A DNA stretch of 12,991 nucleotides from Burkholderiales bacterium (lineage in GTDB: Bacteria; Pseudomonadota; Gammaproteobacteria; Burkholderiales; Burkholderiaceae_C), in NCBI GenBank assembly GCA_025352345.1, contig JANXTP010000099.1, forward strand, positions 1-12,991, written 5' to 3'. Under the pieces are notes generated by a model. The model saw nothing but the letters and a program-made list of their open reading frames with translations, ran no database searches and was not told the DNA's origin. Within the stretch, counting starts at the first letter, position 1. Each line of letters opens with the position of its first letter. Position numbers and translations under genes: made by a program. Of the stretch, positions 1-8,546 are shown in pieces.

Positions 1-2
1 CG

Positions 3-1208
<1,206 letters not shown>

Positions 1209-1262
1209 TCGCCGCGTGGTGACGCCACCCGCTTTCGTAGGCGGCGTTACGATGCTGTCCTG

Positions 1263-1292
1263 GCCCGAAGGTGTCACGCCTTCGGGCTTTTT
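1263..1292 (+). terminator. Rho-independent terminator after aceA
   Basis: A perfect 9-bp stem GCCCGAAGG (1263-1271) pairs with CCTTCGGGC (1279-1287) around a 7-nt loop and is followed directly by TTTTT (1288-1292). It starts 55 nt after the aceA stop. It separates aceA from the creatininase-family gene. Confidence 0.9.
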
Positions 1293-1330
1293 CCTTCTCG
1301 TCGCTGTCCTGAACTGAGCTCGATGTCACT

Positions 1331-2143
1331 GTGAACGCTCCCGCGATGCTGCTCATCCTTGCCTTGCTCGCCGGCACGGCTGTCGCTCAGGCCGCACCGT
1401 CCAGCGTGCAGCTCGATGAGTTGACCTGGACCGAAGTGCGCGATGCCGTCAAAACCGGCACGACCACGGTGATCATTCCGGTGGGTGGCACCGAACAAAG
1501 CGGGCCGCACATGGCCTTGGGCAAACACAATGTGCGGGTCAAGGTGCTGGCCGAGCGCATCGCACAGACGCTGGGCCACACGCTGGTGGCACCGGTCGTT
1601 GCCTATGTGCCGGAAGGCCACATCGCGCCGCCGACGCAGCACATGCGCTACTCCGGCACGGTGTCGATCCCCGATGAGACCTTCAAGGGCCTCCTCGATG
1701 GGGCCGCTCGCAGCCTCAAGCAGCATGGCTTTACCGACGTGGTGCTGATTGGCGACCATGGCGGCTACCAGTCGCTGCTCGAAACCGTGGCCACCCGGCT
1801 CAACCGCGATTGGGCCTCGTCAACAGCGCGGGTCCATTACATCGGTGCTTACTACGACGCCGCTCAGAAGCCCTACAACCAGGCGCTGCGCGACCACGGA
1901 CTCACCGATGCGCAGATCGGCTTGCACGCCGGCGCGGCGGACACCTCTCTGATGCTGGCGACCGACGCCAGCCTGGTGCGTCGCGATCAAATGAAAATCG
2001 ACCGCGATACAGCGGCTGAGAAAGCGCTGGGCGTGAGCGGTGATCCGCGACCTGCCAGCGCGGCACTCGGCCAGCTCGGCGTCGAGCTGATCATCTCGCG
2101 CACCACCGCGGCGATACAACAGGCGCTTGCCAGACCGCGCTGA
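1331..2143 (+). CDS. Exported creatininase-family protein (putative amidohydrolase)
   Basis: The product is 270 aa. It begins with a hydrophobic stretch (MLLILALLAGTAVAQA) that looks like a signal peptide with cleavage near AQA-AP, so it is probably periplasmic. The creatininase/creatinine amidohydrolase fold is indicated by PVGGTEQSGPHMALG at 50-64, a GDHGGY segment with His143 (counterpart of the family's NGHGGN) and HAGAADTS at 199-206 (family HAGxxETS). The family hydrolyses C-N bonds of small cyclic or formyl amides or cleaves peptides; the substrate here is unknown. By comparison with Pseudomonas creatininase (EQHGPHLPLGTD), the second metal-site His is Ser57 and the bridging Asp is His66, so the metal site differs. 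The start is GTG at 1331, with ATG at 1346 (residue 6) as an alternative; neither has a strong ribosome site. The next gene, 56 nt downstream, is also exported. Confidence 0.8.
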   Translation: MNAPAMLLILALLAGTAVAQAAPSSVQLDELTWTEVRDAVKTGTTTVIIPVGGTEQSGPHMALGKHNVRVKVLAERIAQTLGHTLVAPVVAYVPEGHIAPPTQHMRYSGTVSIPDETFKGLLDGAARSLKQHGFTDVVLIGDHGGYQSLLETVATRLNRDWASSTARVHYIGAYYDAAQKPYNQALRDHGLTDAQIGLHAGAADTSLMLATDASLVRRDQMKIDRDTAAEKALGVSGDPRPASAALGQLGVELIISRTTAAIQQALARPR

Positions 2144-2155
2144 TCGCTGCCGAAC

Positions 2156-2200
2156 ATTCACATTCCGCGTTTTCACACCTTTCGATTTCACACGCCTCGA
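2156..2200 (+). repeat. Three tandem 15-bp units carrying TTCACA in the leader of the propeller gene
   Basis: The hexamer TTCACA occurs at 2157, 2172 and 2187, exactly 15 bp apart. Copies 2 (2171-2185) and 3 (2186-2200) match at 12 of 15 positions; copy 1 (2156-2170) is more diverged, sharing the hexamer and a later CG. The array fills the gap between the creatininase-family stop and the ATG at 2200, and its last base is the A of that start codon. It could be a regulator-binding direct repeat, or an eroded tandem duplication in an otherwise pyrimidine-rich leader without a Shine-Dalgarno. Confidence 0.6.
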
Positions 2201-3501
2201 TGCAACGATTTTCCAGTTCATTTTTTCTGATTCGTCGGCTGCTGCCGGGCCTCGCGCTCATCTGCGCCGCCGGCAGCATCAACTCACAGCCGCCGCAGAC
2301 CGCTGCCGTGGCAAACGCCGGGCCGGTGGTCACGGTGCCCGGCATGTCACCGGTGATCGATCGCCACAACCTGTACAGCGAGATCGGTGCCGGCAAGTTG
2401 AGCCCAGCAGTGCACGGCGCGCTGGAGCTTGTCTACGTGCCGAATCGCGCCGCCAACACGGTGTCGGTGATCGATCCGAAAACGCTGAAGGTGATCGACA
2501 CCTTCAAGGTCGGCGTCAACCCGCAGCATGTGGTGCCGTCGTGGGACCTGCACACGCTGTGGGTCGCCAACAATGCCGAGCACAAAACGACCGGCAGCCT
2601 GACGCCGATCGATCCGCTGACCGGCAAGCCTGGCGCATCGATCGCGGTGGACGACCCGTACAACATGTACTACACGCCCGACGGCCGGCATGCGATCGTC
2701 GTCGTCGAGGCGCACAAGCGTCTCGATTTCCGTGATGCGCACACGATGGCGCTGCAGTACTCGATCGAGACGCCCGAATGCGCCGGCATCAACCATGCCG
2801 ATTTCTCGATCGACGGCCGCTACGCCTTCTTCACCTGCGAATTCAGCAGCGGCCTGACGAAGGTCGACCTGGTCGACAAGCGGGTCATCAGCACCTTGAA
2901 GCTGAGCCGCTACTTCGAGCGTCCGGAGGTGCTGTCGATGCTGGCCAAACCGGGCAAGAAGCCGCGCAAGATCCCGGATCCGTCGCAGCTCGGCGCTGAG
3001 ATCTGCGCCACCCCGGGCATGCCGCAGGATGTGCGTTTCTCACCCGATGGCACCGTGCTCTTCGTTGCCGACATGATGGCCGATGGGGTGCACCTGGTCG
3101 ATGGCGCCAGCTTCAAACAAATCGGCTTCATCCCGACCGGCGTCGGTACCCATGGCCTGTACCCGAGCCGCGATGGCAAGAAGCTCTACGTGGCCAACCG
3201 TGGCAGCAACAGCGTGGTGGGCCAAAAGCGTGGCAAGGGCAGTGTGTCGGTGATCGACTTTGCGACCCGCCAGATCGAGCACACCTGGCCGGTGCCAGGC
3301 GGTGGCAGCCCCGACATGGGCAATGTCAGCGCCGACGGCCGGCACCTGTGGTTGTCAGGCCGTTTCGACAACGTCGTCTACCGCTTCGACACCCAGAGCG
3401 GCGCGGTCGACACCATCAAGGTCGGCCAGGAGCCGCACGGGCTCACCGTCTGGCCCCAGCCTGGCCGGTACTCGCTGGGGCATACCGGCAACCTGCGCTG
3501 A
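2200..3501 (+). CDS. Exported YncE/YVTN-family beta-propeller protein
   Basis: The product is 433 aa with an N-terminal Arg pair and a hydrophobic stretch (LLPGLALICAAGSI) that reads as a signal peptide, so it is probably periplasmic. The mature part is built of repeated beta-propeller blades. Repeat signatures include VYVPNRAANTVSVIDPKT, LWVANNAEHKTTGSLTPID, QDVRFSPDGTVLFVAD, GLYPSRDGKKLYVANRGSNS, GSVSVIDFATRQIEHTW and HLWLSGRFDNVVYRFDTQSG, which are typical of the YncE/YVTN family related to the cytochrome d1 propeller. There is no CxxCH haem motif, so it is not itself a cytochrome. Such proteins are often binding or scaffold proteins; no ligand can be assigned. It lies 56 nt after the creatininase-family gene in the same direction, suggesting a two-gene unit acting in the periplasm. 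The ATG start has no good Shine-Dalgarno. The stop lies 3 nt from the convergent TANGO2 gene. Confidence 0.85.
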   Translation: MQRFSSSFFLIRRLLPGLALICAAGSINSQPPQTAAVANAGPVVTVPGMSPVIDRHNLYSEIGAGKLSPAVHGALELVYVPNRAANTVSVIDPKTLKVIDTFKVGVNPQHVVPSWDLHTLWVANNAEHKTTGSLTPIDPLTGKPGASIAVDDPYNMYYTPDGRHAIVVVEAHKRLDFRDAHTMALQYSIETPECAGINHADFSIDGRYAFFTCEFSSGLTKVDLVDKRVISTLKLSRYFERPEVLSMLAKPGKKPRKIPDPSQLGAEICATPGMPQDVRFSPDGTVLFVADMMADGVHLVDGASFKQIGFIPTGVGTHGLYPSRDGKKLYVANRGSNSVVGQKRGKGSVSVIDFATRQIEHTWPVPGGGSPDMGNVSADGRHLWLSGRFDNVVYRFDTQSGAVDTIKVGQEPHGLTVWPQPGRYSLGHTGNLR

Positions 3502-3504
3502 AGC

Positions 3505-4437
3505 TCACGGCGTTGCGCGCTGGGCGTTGCGGCGCGGCGTCGACGGCGGCTTGAGCAGGCTGCGCACCCGGGTGCGCGGCCCGTCTGACACCACGGCCTG
3601 CTCGACCAGCGCAGACGGGCCTTCGTCGCTGTAGCGCGGCGGCCAGTGCTTCAGCGTGGCCTGGCGCAGCAGTGCAACCGCGCCGCTGGCGGTGTAGCTG
3701 CGCTCCATCACGTGGGTGACCATGCCGCGTCCGACCCGCTCGCTGATCACCAGCGTCGAGCAGCGCGTGCCGTACTGGCGTTCGGGTGCGCGAATGAAGG
3801 CAGCCGAGAGCGCCCTCTCCAATTCAATTGGCACCCCGGTGGCGGGCAGATCGGCGTCGGCAGCGAGCTGTCGATCGCCAAGCGCCTTGAACAGGGCATT
3901 GGCCAGCGCATCGATCGACTCGGCCTCATTCACGGCGAGGCGCAGTCGGTGCTTCAGAGTGGTGGTTTTCGGCCAGGCGGTGTCGAGCGACGCATTCGAC
4001 ACGCCATAGGTGCCGCGCTCCAACCGCAGCGGATGGGCATGAAGGTTCGATGCCCAGAAGCACTCACCGCGCTTGAAATCGGCGGCGATCAGGTTGAAGC
4101 CGTTGTAGCCCGACAGCGCAGTGCGCATCCAGAAGCGGTCGGTGGGCTCGGTGCCGGCGAGCCACTGCGGCACGATCTGCCCGCGCGACGGGGCCTGCAC
4201 ATCGATGCGCGACGGGTCGCGCACATTGGTCAGCATCGCCAGCCGGCCTTGCGCGGTCAAACCGAGCCAGGTGCCACCGGCTTCCAGATCGCGCCCACCG
4301 AGGATGGCCGGCCCGCCGGCATCGGGTGTCCACCAGGCCAGGCGTGCGGCAGGGCGGGTGAAGAATTCATCGCGATTGGCCGCCACCACCAGCGGGAAGC
4401 GCCGACTCTGATCGATGGCCAGCGCGATCAGACACAT
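3505..4437 (-). CDS. TANGO2/NRDE-family protein
   Basis: The start is the ATG at 4437, which gives the family's characteristic N-terminus MCLIALAI followed by VVAANRDEFF (the NRDE motif at residues 21-24). The frame stays open upstream to 4536, but that part is a shadow of the DUF4936 gene. The product is 310 aa. Other family features are the ARLAWW segment, GGRDLEAGGTWLG and RLAMLTNVRDP. The family is placed near N-terminal nucleophile hydrolases, with Cys2 as the candidate nucleophile, but its biochemical role is unsettled. In eukaryotes TANGO2 relatives have been linked to Golgi organisation, lipid metabolism and haem movement. The start lies 10 nt inside the DUF4936 gene, so the two are probably translationally coupled, with a GAGGT sequence about 10 nt upstream of the ATG. 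It is the last gene of the ygfZ cluster. Confidence 0.88.
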   Translation of the reverse strand: MCLIALAIDQSRRFPLVVAANRDEFFTRPAARLAWWTPDAGGPAILGGRDLEAGGTWLGLTAQGRLAMLTNVRDPSRIDVQAPSRGQIVPQWLAGTEPTDRFWMRTALSGYNGFNLIAADFKRGECFWASNLHAHPLRLERGTYGVSNASLDTAWPKTTTLKHRLRLAVNEAESIDALANALFKALGDRQLAADADLPATGVPIELERALSAAFIRAPERQYGTRCSTLVISERVGRGMVTHVMERSYTASGAVALLRQATLKHWPPRYSDEGPSALVEQAVVSDGPRTRVRSLLKPPSTPRRNAQRATP

Positions 4438-4733
4438 GCGTCGAAGACCTCGGTGTGGCGCGGACCGTCGCACAGACGGCGCCATGCAGCGGCGTGTTGT
4501 TCGATCGTCGCGCGCAGTGCATCGCTGACACCGCAAGCGTTCGTGGCAGGTGATACCGCGTAGGTTTCCATCCAGGTGTCCGCACCCGCGGTTTGGTCGG
4601 TGCGACGCAGCAGCCGCGCCTGCAGGCCCGGGGTCTCGCGCCGCAAGCGGTCCTGCATCTCGGTCACGGTGATCCGCAACGCATCGGCCTGATGCACAGG
4701 CACCTGGTAATACACATACAGCTCACGTGACAT
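4428..4733 (-). CDS. DUF4936-family protein
   Basis: This is a 101-aa cytoplasmic protein starting MSRELYVYYQVPV, with later segments LRRETPGLQARLLRR and TWMETY that I recognise from the DUF4936 family of betaproteobacteria. The function is unknown. The fold may be a small alpha/beta barrel-like domain, given the alternation of a beta-strand start (ELYVYYQV), a long helix (ALRITVTEMQDRLRRE) and strands, but that is inference. The longer open frame up to 5240 is antiparallel noise over ygfZ; the ATG at 4733 gives the family N-terminus. It sits 14 nt after ygfZ and overlaps the TANGO2 start by 10 nt, so the three genes are likely one transcript. The ygfZ-DUF4936 neighbourhood points to a housekeeping role. 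Confidence 0.8.
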   Translation of the reverse strand: MSRELYVYYQVPVHQADALRITVTEMQDRLRRETPGLQARLLRRTDQTAGADTWMETYAVSPATNACGVSDALRATIEQHAAAWRRLCDGPRHTEVFDACV

Positions 4734-4747
4734 CGGCGGCAGAGGAT

Positions 4748-5683
4748 TCAAGCCAGCTCGGCGCTCGGCACCTCGTAAGGCATCGGGCGGGGCGTCAGCA
4801 GCAGTCCATCGGGTGCACCCAGATGCAAAGTGCCGCCGTCGAACACCGACAGCTTGACTTCGACCAACGCGTGGTGCGTTTGTGATGCTGCATCGTTGCC
4901 CAGCGCAGGTGCCGCGCTGGCGACGAGTCCCGCGGGCTGTGTCGGGTCGCCACTGTGAAACACTTCTTGTCCGGCGATGATCGGCGCATCGCCCACGTAC
5001 AGAAAGGTCCGGCGCTTGGTGGTGCCACGGTATTGCGAGCGGGCTACGACCTCTTGGCCCGGGTAGCAGCCCTTCTGGAAATTCACCGCGCCGATCAGCT
5101 CGAAATTCAGCATCTGCGGCACGAACTGATCGACCGTGGCGGCCTCGATCGTCACGATGCCGCTGTCGACTTCGAGCCGCTGCCACGCCGCGAGTGCGAG
5201 CGGGTCTGCCACCGGCGCGGCGCCCTTCGTCACCTGCCACGCGCGTGCAATGCCCGCCACGTCAGGCAGCCGAATCCAGGTGTCGTTTGCGTCGGCGCGC
5301 AGGCCCCACGCCGGTAGAACCTCGGTGGCGAGCTGCGCTCGCTCACCGCTCACGCCGATCAAAGCAACGTCGGCGCTCGCGTCGCTCAATTTGCACTGGG
5401 CACGCAGCACGAAAATCGACAGGCGCTTCAGCGTTGCCGCCAGCACGCTCGCATGGCAGGCCAGCAGCACCTCTTCGTCGCTGGGCTTCCAGATCACGAA
5501 GCTCGCCAGCAAGCGGCCCTTGGCCGAGCAGTAGCCCGCCAGCCGCGCTTGGCCAAGCCCGAGCGACTGGACGTCCTGCGTCAACTGACCATTCAGAAAC
5601 TTGGCCGCTTCTGCGCCGACGGCGCGTATCACGCCCCAGTGGGACAGCGGCACGGTCAGTGAAGACAGCGGGTGTTGGATCAT
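4748..5683 (-). CDS. ygfZ: Folate-binding protein YgfZ (Fe-S cluster maintenance)
   Basis: The 311-aa product is a GcvT-like tetrahydrofolate-binding protein that helps assemble or repair certain iron-sulfur enzymes in the cytoplasm. The signature KGCYPGQEVVAR is present, with the conserved cysteine as residue 206 (codon 5066-5068). Other family features are the early LSHWGVIRAVGAEAAKFLNGQLTQDV and GRLLASFVIW segments and LNFELIGAVNFQ just before the signature. I chose the ATG at 5683, which leaves 12 residues before LSHWG, in line with relatives. The ATG at 5731 and GTG at 5749 would add 16-22 atypical residues. It heads a leftward cluster with the DUF4936 and TANGO2 genes and is transcribed divergently from mltG across 95 nt. 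Confidence 0.92.
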   Translation of the reverse strand: MIQHPLSSLTVPLSHWGVIRAVGAEAAKFLNGQLTQDVQSLGLGQARLAGYCSAKGRLLASFVIWKPSDEEVLLACHASVLAATLKRLSIFVLRAQCKLSDASADVALIGVSGERAQLATEVLPAWGLRADANDTWIRLPDVAGIARAWQVTKGAAPVADPLALAAWQRLEVDSGIVTIEAATVDQFVPQMLNFELIGAVNFQKGCYPGQEVVARSQYRGTTKRRTFLYVGDAPIIAGQEVFHSGDPTQPAGLVASAAPALGNDAASQTHHALVEVKLSVFDGGTLHLGAPDGLLLTPRPMPYEVPSAELA

Positions 5684-5778
5684 GTGCCGATTATGATTTG
5701 CAGGATGTTGCCAGACAGCTTTCGGTGTCATGCAAAACTTCGCGCCCACGGCGTCGGCAGACCGGGTGGGGACATCGG
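5684..5778. promoter_or_regulatory. Divergent ygfZ/mltG promoter region
   Basis: These 95 nt must hold promoters for both directions. On the minus strand CATAAT (complement of 5690-5695) is a good -10 hexamer, with CTGTCT 17 nt upstream as a weak -35; initiation would fall close to the ygfZ ATG at 5683. On the plus strand TTGCCA (5708-5713) with TGCAAA 17 nt later is a weak candidate for mltG. The GGTGGGGA run at about 5765-5772 is a strong ribosome site for mltG. The hexamers are read by eye and unproven. Confidence 0.35.
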
Positions 5779-6774
5779 ATGAAGCGCTGGCTCATCAGCG
5801 CCTTGATCGCGCTCACTGCGCTGGTTACTGGTACGGCGGCCTGGCTTTACCTCTGGCTGCACCGGCCCCTCGATCTGGCCACTGACACGGTGGAGGTGTC
5901 GATCGAACTCGGCACCTCGCCACGCAGCATCGCCAACAGCTGGGTGCAGGCCGGCGTACAAGCGCCGGCATGGCTGCTGTACGAGTGGTTCAGGTGGTCG
6001 GGCGAGGCCCGGCGCATCCGTGCCGGCAGCTATGAAATCGACCGTCAGACCACACCGGTCGCGCTGTTGGGCGTCATGGTGCGAGGTGACGAAACGAAGG
6101 CCTTCGTGCGGCTGAACGAAGGCTGGACGCTGCAGCAATTCCGCGCCGAGCTGGCGCATGCCGAAGCGCTGAAGCCGACCACCGCGGCAATGAGCGATCC
6201 CGAACTGATGGCTGCGATGGGCGACGCTTCCACGCCAGCCGAAGGGCGCTTTTACCCCGACACCTATTCCTACAGCAAAGGCAGCACCGACCTCGCCGTG
6301 TTGCGGCGGGCCCACCATGCGATGCAGCAACGTCTGGCTGCCGCCTGGGCCGCGCGAGCGCCCGATACGCCGCTGCGGACTCCCGACGACGCCTTGACGC
6401 TGGCGTCGATCGTCGAGAAGGAAACCGGCCAGCCACAGGACCGGGGCAAGGTGGCGGCGGTGTTCATCAACCGCCTGCGCATCGGCATGCCGCTGCAGAC
6501 CGACCCGACGGTGATCTATGGTCTGGGCGCCGCTTTCGACGGCAACCTGCGCAAGCGCGATCTGCAGTCCGACACGCCCTACAACACCTACACCCGCAAC
6601 GGCCTGCCGCCCACGCCGATCTCGATGCCCGGCAAGGCCTCGCTGCTGGCGGCGGTGCGGCCCGAGGCGTCCCGGGCGCTGTACTTCGTGGCGCGCGGCG
6701 ATGGTTCCAGCGAATTCAGCGAGGACCTTGCCGCCCATAATCGCGCCGTCAGCAAGTTCCAGCGCGGACGCTAG
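5779..6774 (+). CDS. mltG: Endolytic transglycosylase MltG
   Basis: The 331-aa product is a YceG-like inner-membrane murein transglycosylase that cuts nascent glycan strands and so limits their length. A single membrane anchor lies near residues 4-27 (WLISALIALTALVTGTAAWLYLWL) with the catalytic part in the periplasm. Family signatures are GRFYPDTYSYSKG, SIVEKETG with Glu213 as the counterpart of the E. coli catalytic Glu218, VFINRLRIGMPLQTDPTVIYGLG and NTYTRNGLPPTPISMPG. The ATG at 5779 is preceded by a GGTGGGGA ribosome site at a suitable distance; the open frame extends far upstream but without homology. It opens the mltG-tmk-holB-pilZ-tatD cluster, an order well known in proteobacteria. 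Its TAG shares a base with the GTG of the longest possible tmk frame. Confidence 0.95.
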   Translation: MKRWLISALIALTALVTGTAAWLYLWLHRPLDLATDTVEVSIELGTSPRSIANSWVQAGVQAPAWLLYEWFRWSGEARRIRAGSYEIDRQTTPVALLGVMVRGDETKAFVRLNEGWTLQQFRAELAHAEALKPTTAAMSDPELMAAMGDASTPAEGRFYPDTYSYSKGSTDLAVLRRAHHAMQQRLAAAWAARAPDTPLRTPDDALTLASIVEKETGQPQDRGKVAAVFINRLRIGMPLQTDPTVIYGLGAAFDGNLRKRDLQSDTPYNTYTRNGLPPTPISMPGKASLLAAVRPEASRALYFVARGDGSSEFSEDLAAHNRAVSKFQRGR

Positions 6775-6818
6775 TGCGTGCGCCGCGCGGGTCGATCCAA
6801 GGTCCTGGTGAGGTCGGT

Positions 6819-7427
6819 GTGCGGGGACGATTCATCACATTCGAAGGCATCGACGGTGCTGGCAAGAGCAGTCACATCGAGCCGCTGGCAGCACGCCTGC
6901 TTTCGGCCGGGCACGCCGTGCTGGTCACACGTGAGCCGGGCGGCACGCCGCTGGCAGAGCGGCTGCGCGAGTTGCTGTTGCACGCCCCGATGGACACGCT
7001 GACCGAAGCGCTGCTGGTATTCGCCGCGCGCCGCGATCATGTGAAACAGGTGATCGCGCCAGCGCTGGCGCGCGGCGACACCGTGCTGTGCGATCGCTTC
7101 ACCGACGCCACCTTCGCCTACCAGGGCGCGGGCCGCGGCTTCGACGTCGCGGTCTTGAAGACGCTTGAATCCTGGGTTCACAACGATCTGCAGCCTGACC
7201 TGACGCTGTGGTTCGACCTGCCGGCCGAACAAGCGGCGCAGCGGTTGACCGGTGCACGCGCGCCCGACCGCTTCGAGCAGCAGGACGCCGCGTTTTTCGA
7301 CCGAGTGCGCCAGGGCTATCTCGCACGCGCCGAGGCATTCCCCCAGCGCTTCGTGCGGATCGAAGCTTCGGCCGATCGCGACTCGGTCGGCCGTCAGGTG
7401 ATCACCGCGCTGGAGGGCCGCCTCTGA
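6819..7427 (+). CDS. tmk: Thymidylate kinase
   Basis: Thymidylate kinase phosphorylates dTMP to dTDP with ATP in the cytoplasm, an essential step toward dTTP. The P-loop FEGIDGAGKSS is at residues 8-18, the DRF motif at 92-94 is followed by AYQGAGRG, and a LID-like segment APDRFEQQDAAFFDRVRQGY follows. I chose GTG at 6819, giving MRGRFITFEGIDGAGKSS and 202 aa, because it matches family N-termini and has GGTGAGG just upstream (6807-6813). The GTG at 6774 would add 15 unconserved residues but overlaps the mltG stop by one base, so it cannot be excluded. The stop overlaps the holB ATG by one base (TGATG), which implies translational coupling. Confidence 0.95.
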   Translation: MRGRFITFEGIDGAGKSSHIEPLAARLLSAGHAVLVTREPGGTPLAERLRELLLHAPMDTLTEALLVFAARRDHVKQVIAPALARGDTVLCDRFTDATFAYQGAGRGFDVAVLKTLESWVHNDLQPDLTLWFDLPAEQAAQRLTGARAPDRFEQQDAAFFDRVRQGYLARAEAFPQRFVRIEASADRDSVGRQVITALEGRL

Positions 7428-8542
7428 TGCAGGACGCACCGCTGGCCGGCGAGACCGCCCCTGTAGCCGCCTCAGCGTCGCTGCCCTTGCCTTGGTTGGC
7501 GGCGCCGCTGCGCGACGCCCTGGCGACGCAGCGCACGCATGCCTTGCTGCTGCACGGGCCACACGGCGTCGGGCAATTCGAGATGGCGCTGACGCTGGCG
7601 CAGGCTTGGTTGTGCGACGGCATGGCATCGGCTGATGTCGACACACCACGCCCATGCGGCGTGTGTGCCAGTTGCCGGCTGGTGCACGCCCGTTCTCATC
7701 CCGACCTGATGGTGCTGATCCCGGAAGCGCTGCGCAGCGCGCTCGGCTGGAATGCCGACGACGCGGCGGGCGAGGAGGGCGCCTCGGGCGCCGTCGATGC
7801 CACCGGCAAGCGCAAGCCCAGCAAGGAGATCCGCGTGGCCGAGGTGCGCCGGATCCTCGCTTTTGCCCACACCACCGCCGCCCGCGAGCATGGCAAGGTG
7901 GCCGTGGTGTACCCCGCCGAGGCGATGAACACCATCGCCGCCAACGCGCTGCTGAAGATCCTGGAGGAGCCCACGGGCCGGCTGCGTTTCCTGCTGGCAG
8001 GCTCGTCTGCAGACACGCTGCTGCCGACGATCCGCAGCCGCTGCCAGTCGCTGTGGCTCGGCGTGCCGGATGCCGAGGTGGCCTCAGCCTGGCTGCGCGC
8101 GCAGGGCATGCACCGCCCCGATGTGTTGTTGGCGGCGGCCGGGGGCCAGCCACAGGAGGCGCTGACCTGGTTCCGCGACGGCATCGATGCCCAGGCCTGG
8201 TTGGCGTTGCCGACTCAACTTGCGCGCGGTGAGTCGGCCAAGCTGCCTACCTGGCCGCTGGCCCGTGTGGTCGGCATGATGTTCAAGGTCTGCCATGACG
8301 CGATGCGGATGGCCGCAGGTGCTGCGCCACGTTACTTTCCGCTGGAATCCATGCCCACCTTTGCAAACGGCGGTGCCGACATCGTCGCGTTGTCCAGTTG
8401 GTACCGCGAACTCGGCCGCATCGCACGGCATGCGGAACATCCGTGGCAGGCGGCGCTCACCATCGAGTCTCTGGTGTTGCAGGCGAAGACGGCGCTTGCT
8501 GCAAAGTCTTCGTCCACAAGGGCGCCACGTTCGATAAACTGA
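7427..8542 (+). CDS. holB: DNA polymerase III subunit delta' (clamp loader)
   Basis: The 371-aa product is the delta' subunit of the sliding-clamp loader, an AAA+-fold protein working with tau/gamma and delta at replication forks. The P-loop position reads GPHGVGQ (44-50), with Gln for the usual Lys, consistent with delta' being a non-hydrolysing clamp-loader subunit. A zinc-binding set is visible as Cys63, Cys77, Cys80 and Cys83. Further family features are AEAMNTIAANALLKILEEP and the SRC motif at 204-206 (TIRSRCQSLWL), which supplies the arginine finger. A charged insertion (about 107-130, rich in Asp, Glu and Lys) precedes EIRVAEVRRI. The start overlaps the tmk stop by one base, and the stop is 4 nt before pilZ. 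Confidence 0.93.
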   Translation: MQDAPLAGETAPVAASASLPLPWLAAPLRDALATQRTHALLLHGPHGVGQFEMALTLAQAWLCDGMASADVDTPRPCGVCASCRLVHARSHPDLMVLIPEALRSALGWNADDAAGEEGASGAVDATGKRKPSKEIRVAEVRRILAFAHTTAAREHGKVAVVYPAEAMNTIAANALLKILEEPTGRLRFLLAGSSADTLLPTIRSRCQSLWLGVPDAEVASAWLRAQGMHRPDVLLAAAGGQPQEALTWFRDGIDAQAWLALPTQLARGESAKLPTWPLARVVGMMFKVCHDAMRMAAGAAPRYFPLESMPTFANGGADIVALSSWYRELGRIARHAEHPWQAALTIESLVLQAKTALAAKSSSTRAPRSIN

Positions 8543-8546
8543 GGGC

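Noticed and set aside
5194..5778. Long upstream extension of the mltG frame
   Set aside because: It runs antisense through ygfZ and gives an Arg-rich nonsense sequence without homology.
5728..6738. 336-aa open frame on the minus strand
   Set aside because: It is antisense to mltG, composed of Arg/Gly/His-rich filler, with no family resemblance.
6774..6818. Upstream GTG start for tmk overlapping the mltG stop
   Set aside because: The 15 added residues are unlike thymidylate kinase N-termini; GTG at 6819 has a better ribosome site.
6771..8153. 460-aa open frame on the minus strand
   Set aside because: It spans tmk and holB antisense, crosses both genes, and has a low-complexity Arg/Ala/Pro-rich composition.
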